Shown one piece after another: positions 57,949-64,000 of a DNA stretch of 64,000 nt. This DNA is from Oikopleura dioica (lineage: Eukaryota; Chordata; Appendicularia; Copelata; Oikopleuridae): positions 13,834,501-13,898,500 of the forward strand of contig OU015568.1 in NCBI GenBank assembly GCA_907165135.1, given 5' to 3'. Numbering within the stretch: the stretch's first letter is position 1; every line of letters begins with the position of its first letter. A program made the position numbers and the translations under genes. The notes below the pieces were generated by a model. That model saw nothing but the letters and a program-made list of their open reading frames with translations, did no database searches and was not told the DNA's origin.

Positions 57949-59329
57949 TTAACGCTTGAGCTTCTTGGCTGTGTTGCCTTTTTGCTTTCCAGCTTTTCGT
58001 TTCGCGTCTTTCTTTGGGGTCGGTTTGGAGGTGGAGACGACTTTGGAGATTTTGAAAAAGTCGTCCATTCGTCCCTGGTTGATTTTCCCTAAAGTTATCG
58101 AAAAGCTGAGTTTTTTCAAACGAAGATCTCTTTACCTTTGGACTTTTCAAGTCGTTTGAGACCGCTGCGAATTCGCTCTTCGTTGAATCCATTCTTTACG
58201 CACATGAATTCGATCATTCCTTCGATATCGGGCGATTTCCACTTCGGTGGGTCGATATTCTATCGCGTTTTATCATGTAAACTGTTGTTTGACAAATTCC
58301 ATACCTTGTACACTTCAGGCTCGACGAACAATCGCCTGGCATCCTTGTACTGCCAGTCGTCGACAACCTTGTACTTTTCCAAATCAATGTTTTGGAGGAT
58401 CGTCTCAATGTTGTCGTGTTTTTTGATGAGCTCGAACGCTTTCTTCGGACCAATGCCCTTGATGTTTGGCACGTAGTCGCAGCCCATGAGGATGCAGAGA
58501 TCGACGAATTGAGCGTGAGTTAGTCCAAGAACCGACATGATCTTTTCGTAGTGGAGCTCTTGAACAGGCAGCTTTCGAGATTCGGGCATCGTCAATCGTC
58601 GGAGAAGAACGGGGGTCTTGAAGCACAAGGAATCTTTTGAAAGGATTGAAGAGTGTTCAATAAGATTTGCTTAAAAATAATAGTTCTTTTTCAGCCCTTT
58701 CCCATATCCTCCGTGGCGATGGAATTGACAAGACCCTCGATGCACATTTGCGCACACTGCGCTTCCGCCTCACAGAGTGCCTCGACGTAAGGAACTCCCA
58801 AGAGTTCTAGCACCTTCTTCGCGTCCCTGACGTGATCTTTTGTAACTTTCACGAGTCGCCTCTCCTGCTTATCGATTTCTTGCGCAGTTCCAGTTTCTTT
58901 TGCCTCTTCGAGCTCGTCCTTTGCTTTTTCGCGGCCTTCCGCTCGTTTCTTCAATTCGTGCGACTTCATCTCAGGTGGCTTGCCGTCGAAAACGTACACT
59001 GGCTTGAGCCCGTTCTCGATCATCCTAACCGTTCTACGACAAGTTTAGGGATGATCTATTTCATCCAAAATTACCGGTAGAACATTCCGCTCAAATGAGA
59101 AGTAATCTCTCCAGCTTCATTCGTCAGTTGAGCACCGTCTTGACGCACCGCAATCAGAAATTGATACAAACTTAACGAAATGCATAGAAATCAGAAAATA
59201 AAAATTTCCGACGTACCACATAGAAGCATCGACGGCAATTTTCCTCCCGAAATAATTCTTCATTTCGCCTTCTTTTACGCAGGAGGGAGCCTCATCGCCG
59301 ATCAGTTTCATCAACCCTTTTATTCCCAT
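57949..59329 (-). CDS. FEN1: Flap endonuclease 1
   Basis: ATG 59329 ([20 protein letters not shown]). N-domain DASM(C)[17 protein letters not shown]-domain [28 protein letters not shown], then [29 protein letters not shown] (helix-hairpin-helix) and a basic C-terminus with a PCNA-box-like QGRMDDFF. Catalytic acids of the EAEA, TEDMD and GCDY motifs are present. It cuts 5' flaps in Okazaki fragment maturation and long-patch base excision repair. Introns include 58634-58701, which begins GAAAGG and ends AAAAG: it lies inside the codon of the second Asp of TEDMD and has GA-AG ends. The Cys in place of Ser in LCILLGSDY is conservative. Confidence 0.94.
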
Positions 59330-59941
59330 CTTGACTCAATCTAAAAACGGTAATGGTTTAGGATGGTTTTAACATTTCTTTTAATTTTATTCGTATGATA
59401 ACCGGTTTAGTCTGAAAATGGGAGTCGTATTCATTTTAGGATTCACATACACATCGTAATAATATCTGAATGGAAGCCTGCAGCAGTAACGCTAGGTCGA
59501 TTTGTTCTTCATTTTATTTATTCGTATTTCGTCCTTGAATGTTTTCCTTTATGACAGACTGTCTCTTTTTTATTGTTACCTGTAAGAGGAAAAATCCTAC
59601 AATAGGCGCCCATAAAAAGGCTCATGTCAAAAAAGTCAAAATTGGCAGGATTGGCGCGGCGCGGCCAATCGCTGGTCCGTGGAAAACGCGCTCTTTTGTG
59701 AGAGTTCTTTGCCAGGGTCTTTTTGAGCTAACAAACAAAATTCTCTGGAAAGAGGAAATTCAAGAAAGAAAATACGAAAAAGCGCTAATCTTTTTCAATA
59801 GGACAATTTCCTCATGAAAAAAAAATGTTAATTTGAGTATTCAAATGTGAATTTTACTGGCCAAGATGAAGAGACAATTCCGATTTTTCCTACGAAAATA
59901 ACTGTTTTTAACACATTACTATCAGAAATATCATTTTCAGA
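59330..59941. other. Divergent intergenic region between FEN1 and the p24 gene
   Basis: About 610 bases holding both promoters. The plus ORF at 59539-59817 has no domain features and is probably chance. A T-rich TTTTCAG lies directly before the p24 ATG at 59942 and may be a trans-splice acceptor. Confidence 0.4.
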
Positions 59942-61799
59942 ATGTTGCTTAAACTGGCACTACTCGGATCAGCCCTGGCAGTGCTCGGCGAGGCGGAAAA
60001 TGATTACACGGTACGAAGAACATCTTATTCTCTTATCTTCAATCAAATATCTAAAGAAAGTAATATGTACTCAATGTATTCTGTAGATTATTGTCGGAGC
60101 TGGCAAACGGGACTGCTACTACGAGGCGTTCAAAAAGGACGTTGAATTCGAAATCGAATACCAGGTTCTTTTTACTCCTTCCTTTCAAGTTCTCAAAATT
60201 CTCAAAGGTTGTTGATGGCGGCGATCTAGACATAAGTTTCCAGGCTTTCGATCCCAAAGGAAAGCAACTCTTCACAGATCACAGACAAGAAGATGGCCTC
60301 CATTCTGTCTCAGCTGAGAAGAACCCTGGCGGAGATTTCCAAATTTGCTTTGACAACAGACACTCGCGTTTTCAAGCAAAGGTTTGAAGATGTTTTGTTT
60401 TCCATTTTATTTCATTCATTTTTGGACAGATGAATATTAGAAAAATTGACCACCGTCCTGTTGTTTTGGAGTTTTTTGAGTCTATCGTTTCATTTTAAAA
60501 TCGAATCGGAATTATTCTGGAGCTTTTAACATCTGATAAAGCTTAGCGCAGCAACAATGCTCTGATCCTTTCGAGCAGCTTGTAGAAATTCCTCTCTGGA
60601 AAGTTCTCCGTTTCCGTCAGCGTCCATGATTTGGAAGATTTTTTCCACTCGATCTTCCGCTTTTTCACACGAATTTACGCCAGTAGAACCAGCCATAGAG
60701 ATCATCGCATTGATGATTTTGACCATTTCTTGCTTGTCGATCGTGCCCGAATCGTCCAAATCGTAAATTCTACGTAAAAAGTTACTTTTGAAGAACGTAG
60801 GAAAGCTTACCGGAAAGCCCATTCTAGTTTCTCCTCCATCGAGCCTTTTGAAGTTATCGACAAGGCGTTCAAAAACTCATCGAATTGAATAGTCCCATCT
60901 CCGTTCACATCAAAAACCGAGAAAACCATTGACGCAAACTCGTGCGAGTTTCCATCGGGAAAGAAGCCCCGGTAAATTTCTGCGAATTCGTTGAGCTTCA
61001 GCTCGCCATCGGGACAGTCTTGGATGAATCCTCTGTACCAGACTTTGATCTCTGCTTTGGTGAATTTCGTCGTCGTCTCAAGCCTCTTGATTTCTTCTTT
61101 CGAAAGTCGAGATTTATTCTGGCCCATCTTTGTTGCTTCCTTTTTTTTGATATTTAGCTTTGTTTTGATGTCCTTTCAACCCATATTTTCGCTTATATAC
61201 TCCCCATATTAGCTCTTTAGCGCTCTTTTCCGCACATATGAGCATGATAAGGTGTAACTACCGCTCATTTACGAGCGTAAGTCTAATTTGGCTCTTCCGG
61301 GAAAATGATCACAAAGCTGATTTCGATCTACGCCAATATCCCTAATCACCGATTCAATTTGACCTACATTATTGCAAAGTTCAAACTGTACTTTTCAGAC
61401 GGTGTTCTTCGAATTCTTCATCATGGACGATGACTACGAATACGACGATTACGATTCCGAAGAATACCTCGACTTCAAGAAGACGCTCAAAGAAGACGAC
61501 TACGAAGAAGACACGCTCAAGTCACTCACCGATCGACTTCACAAAATCAAGCAAAACCACGGAAAAACGATGCAATACCAGGCCTACATCAGAGCGCACG
61601 AGGCAAAAGACAGAAATATTATTGAACACAACTACGAGCGCGTCAATTTCTGGTCTGCAGTTCATCTTCTTGCTATGATCTGTACTGCCGTTTTCCAGGT
61701 AACAAACAGGCCTCTAGCCATCTTGTTTTACCCATATTCTAGGTCTACTTCCTGAGATCTCTGTTTGCCAATACTGCAACAAAAGGCCAGCGTGCATAA
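59942..61799 (+). CDS. p24 / TMED cargo receptor (second copy in window)
   Basis: Five exons: 59942-60010, 60087-60164, 60208-60381, 61399-61698, 61743-61799 (678 nt, 225 residues). Signal peptide MLLKLALLGSALAVLGEA; GOLD domain with TIIVGAGKRDCYYEAF, EIEYQVVDGGDLDISF and FQICFDNRHSRFQAK; an unusually acidic insert (DDDYEYDDYDSEEYLDF); coiled coil; membrane helix (YERVNFWSAVHLLAMICTAVFQ). The tail is short (YFLRSLFANTATKGQRA) and has no clear FF pair or KK signal, unlike the copy at 17627-18418. The closest family is TMED1/5. The 1,017-nt third intron contains a complete NCS-type gene on the opposite strand. Confidence 0.88.
60526..61127 (-). CDS. Neuronal calcium sensor family EF-hand protein (nested in p24 intron)
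   Basis: Two exons joined by a short intron near 60776-60810; about 185 residues. MGQNKSRLSKEE is an N-myristoylation start. WYRGFIQDCPDGEL is the degenerate first EF hand with the Cys-Pro of NCS proteins. Working EF loops: DVNGDGTIQFDEF, DLDDSGTIDKQEM and DADGNGELSREEF. The family includes NCS-1, hippocalcin, neurocalcin and visinin-like proteins; the exact member is not settled. It acts as a calcium-myristoyl switch at membranes. It lies within intron 60382-61398 of the p24 gene on the opposite strand. Confidence 0.9.
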
Positions 61800-62212
61800 A
61801 GAATTCCATTCCTGTTTTCATTATTCTCTAGGAAAATTATGATTTGCCTTGACCAAGAAAATTTTTACGAAATCGTTGCTCATAATACCTTATCTTCAAA
61901 CAGAACCTGTATAAAACTACAATCCTGCAATAAGCTTTCTTTGAATAGTGTTTTTATTTCTACTTCCTCCTGTATTAACATTACACATCCACCAATCATG
62001 CCTTATTAATAAAATAAAAATGCATACAAATGAATCAAACGAAATTCGCAAAAAAGGTCTCGTTGAAAGAGGCGTTTTTTGCGACCGCGATTTAAATTAT
62101 TGTTAAATACATATTGGCGAAAATGATAAGAAATTATGAAAAGAAAGATGTACAGGGGATGATCTCAAGGTACAGAATGATAGGATGCGCTACAGGTAGA
62201 GTTGTTGCTTTT
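61800..62212. other. Intergenic region between convergent genes
   Basis: AT-rich, several AATAAA-like signals, no ORF worth calling. Confidence 0.4.
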
Positions 62213-62605
62213 TTATTTATTTGAACTAGCAAAGGTCCCGTTTTGTTGAAAGTAGACCGTGAGCATCAAGGCAAGAAGAATTTGAATCGGCATCGTCATG
62301 GATTTGTTGACCAAAGGGACGAGTAATGGTGCGCCAATCGCGAATTTTAATGGATCCCCTAAACAACCGAAGTTTCTCATCTTGCCTTCGTCGAATGGAT
62401 ACAGTACCTTTTGGCGAGAATATGATCTTTCTACTGGCAAGTTGTTGAAGCCTAAAAGTGAGCGCCACAGGTCTCGTGCTGGCGATAGAAAGAACAGGAA
62501 AACCAAACGAGGCGTATTGAAGGAATGATCTTTTACGAGTAGCTCCGCTGGAATCGTATACGGCAAGCGAAAGGGCTTCTTTCCTTTCAGCGCGAAATAA
62601 AGCAT
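62213..62605 (-). CDS. Possible membrane protein ORF, unrecognised
   Basis: An uninterrupted 130-residue ORF with hydrophobic segments (PRLVFLFFLSPARDLW; QILLALMLTVYFQQ) and a small basic loop between. The frame stays open upstream to about 62680, where a CTAAAG could be a splice acceptor, so this may be the last exon of a longer protein. No family recognised, and no 5' exon found in the 860 bases before the bZIP gene. Confidence 0.4.
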   Translation of the reverse strand: MLYFALKGKKPFRLPYTIPAELLVKDHSFNTPRLVFLFFLSPARDLWRSLLGFNNLPVERSYSRQKVLYPFDEGKMRNFGCLGDPLKFAIGAPLLVPLVNKSMTMPIQILLALMLTVYFQQNGTFASSNK

Positions 62606-63473
62606 CGTTGAGGATATTGGTAGGGTAAGATAGTCGGCGATGATGAACGAAGTCGCCAGGGAGAGGCCGAAGTCTCCGAAATCTTTAGTAAGGATTGTTA
62701 ATTTGATGGATTACTTTTATAATTTTTACGCAGAAGTGAGTTATTTTGTCAACTATCCTGGCATTTTCAAATCACAAAAAGGTGTAAAAATTTCTCTCGC
62801 CGGGTGTTTATATCGAAAAAAATTTCAAAATCGATTGGCTGGAAAGTTTTTGTACTGCGTTCTGTTCAGTCACACGCGACCCACCACGCTTCTGTAGTTT
62901 GACTGTCTCATGATGTGCCCCTCTGACGCGCTTTCTTCTTCAGATTTCAAATTTCAGTGTACTCAATTTGACGCCGTGCAAGGTCCAAATCGTTCGTCAG
63001 TTCGGTGTATCTTGTTTGCAGAATGAGTTCTTAGCTGCCTGAAAAAATGTGTATACGACTGAGAAGCGGTAACCGCCTTAGATTCTGAATCTGTTAAAGC
63101 GGCGTCTCGTGATAAGTCTGATTATGCAATAAATTAACAGTGGCGCCATATTGTTGTTTCAGGGGCGGGTCTTATTGTTTCTAGTGCCAATGAAATACCA
63201 AGTTGAATGTTCAAGTTTTTCATCCCTAACTCTGACTACCTTGGATTATATTTAATGAAAAGCACATGAAAATAACTGAATTCAATTATTTGGTCAACAT
63301 TTTTAATATAAACATCTAAAGATATAATAATAAATAAACAAATATTCCTGTACAACGCAGCGTAGTATCTCTCTCATAAGGTAGTATCGAACATATGAAA
63401 CATAGATGTCGCTAGAGCGACGTAATTATAAAAACTCAACGCTTTCAAGCGTTTCCAGATTAGCAACAGAAAA
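62606..63473. other. Intergenic region upstream of the bZIP gene
   Basis: No supportable gene. AT-rich, with a TATAAAAA at 63427-63434. Confidence 0.4.
63427..63434 (+). promoter_or_regulatory. Probable TATA box of the bZIP gene
   Basis: TATAAAAA, 40 bases before the ATG at 63474, a spacing that would allow a short 5' UTR without trans-splicing. Confidence 0.5.
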
Positions 63474-64000
63474 ATGGACCAAAAGCCGATTAATTACGTT
63501 TTTGAGGAGACACCACTAGCTTCAACGGTCGAAGAACAGCCCTACGTTCAGCCAGAGATCATGAAGGTAGCAAGATTAATTATTTGCAGGACGATTGTTA
63601 GCCATTCTAGAAAAATTTCATACTGTTAGAATGTCATGTTCTAAAGCAGCGTAAATTGCAGATTTTAAAATTCTATGAGGTCGATTTCACTAATTTTTTT
63701 GCCCTGACTTTTACTTTTTCTATAGAAATACAACATCACTAGCGAAGATCTAAAATGCACCAAGCCAAAAACCAAGAAGAAACGCAACTTTGTCAATGAA
63801 AACGAAAAGAACGAGGCGTACTGGAAAAAGGTCAGAAATAGAAACGTTTCTTTGTAAAATTTGACATATCGATTATGAAGCGTCAAAAGAATAATTTGGC
63901 AGCGAAGAGGTCAAGAGAGTCGAAAAGAGCGAGGGATAACAAGATCGTGGATACAGCGAATCTACTGGAGAAAGAGAACTCATTCTTGAAAGAGCAAATC
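63474..64000 (+). CDS. PAR-type bZIP transcription factor (partial, 3' end outside window)
   Basis: Exons 63474-63566, 63726-63830 and 63881 to the window end. The start MDQKPINYVFEETPLAS is short. The basic region is YWKKRQKNNLAAKRSRESKR, matching the NNxAAKRSR core of HLF/TEF/DBP and NFIL3, and the zipper begins LLEKENSFLKEQ. It binds TTAYGTAA-type sites as a dimer. The proline/acid-rich (PAR) block before the basic region is not obvious in the short second exon, so NFIL3-like is a fair alternative. Confidence 0.85.

Noticed and set aside
59539-59817. 92-residue plus-strand ORF upstream of the p24 gene
   Set aside because: Lys/Arg-rich chance composition, no domain, no splice context.
61430-61678. 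Thr/Arg-rich ORF in the p24 exon
   Set aside because: Frame-shifted shadow of the acidic p24 insert.

Overview
Organism. The window is compact metazoan nuclear DNA: introns mostly 38-60 nt, genes 60-150 nt apart in long same-strand runs, and clear chordate orthologues (CC2D2A, TMEM216, RMND5, ARMC8, DSTYK, SEC63, FEN1, SNRPF, RBM17, LEPROT, ROGDI, AIP, PDE1, CDC6, NCS, p24/TMED). Several introns are best explained with GA-AG ends, and some predicted secreted proteins look lineage-specific. Together this points to an appendicularian tunicate, most probably Oikopleura dioica. Exon borders were worked out by hand from frame, splice dinucleotides and remembered family sequence; no search was run.

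Layout. 1-2207 (-): Cys-rich, Kelch-like protein, running off the window. 2443-4580 (+): SLC5-type sodium/solute symporter. 4830-5952 (-): sulfotransferase-like protein with a C-terminal anchor. 5953-7982: about 2 kb with no gene I can support. 7983-11155 (+): secreted coiled-coil protein with a C1q-like end. 11450-15651 (-): orphan coiled-coil exons and a secreted Cys-rich/EGF/LRR protein. 16262-16528 (+): tiny mitochondrial-type membrane protein.

17627-39270 (-) is one unbroken run of eleven genes: PDE1, AIP, DNAI7, a TMEM203-like protein, a small Ser/Pro-rich protein, CC2D2A, two tandem TMEM216-like genes, ARMC8, LIPT2 and a p24 cargo receptor. Gaps are 68-146 nt and most starts follow a splice-acceptor-like T-rich AG, as expected for an operon resolved by spliced-leader trans-splicing. 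CC2D2A and TMEM216 belong to the ciliary transition zone and DNAI7 to axonemal dynein, so the middle of the run has a cilium theme. 39507-42247 (-): SNRPF and an F-box-like protein. 42555-51840 (-) is a second run: ROGDI, DSTYK, RMND5, RBM17, NDUFAF5, LEPROT. 54256-59329 (-): SEC63 and FEN1. 59942-61799 (+): a second p24 gene. The right end holds a weak membrane ORF (-) and the start of a PAR-type bZIP gene (+).

Unusual architecture. Three genes sit whole, on the opposite strand, inside an intron of another gene: CDC6 in CC2D2A, a single-pass membrane protein in AIP, and an NCS-type calcium sensor in p24. Three DNA-transposon-like elements with different termini each have a perfect 8-bp target-site duplication. 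Two of them interrupt coding sequence (DNAI7 and the second TMEM216-like gene) in a way that would restore the frame exactly if the element plus one duplication were removed. The third lies 43 bp past the SEC63 stop. These elements are candidates for recent insertions or newborn introns.
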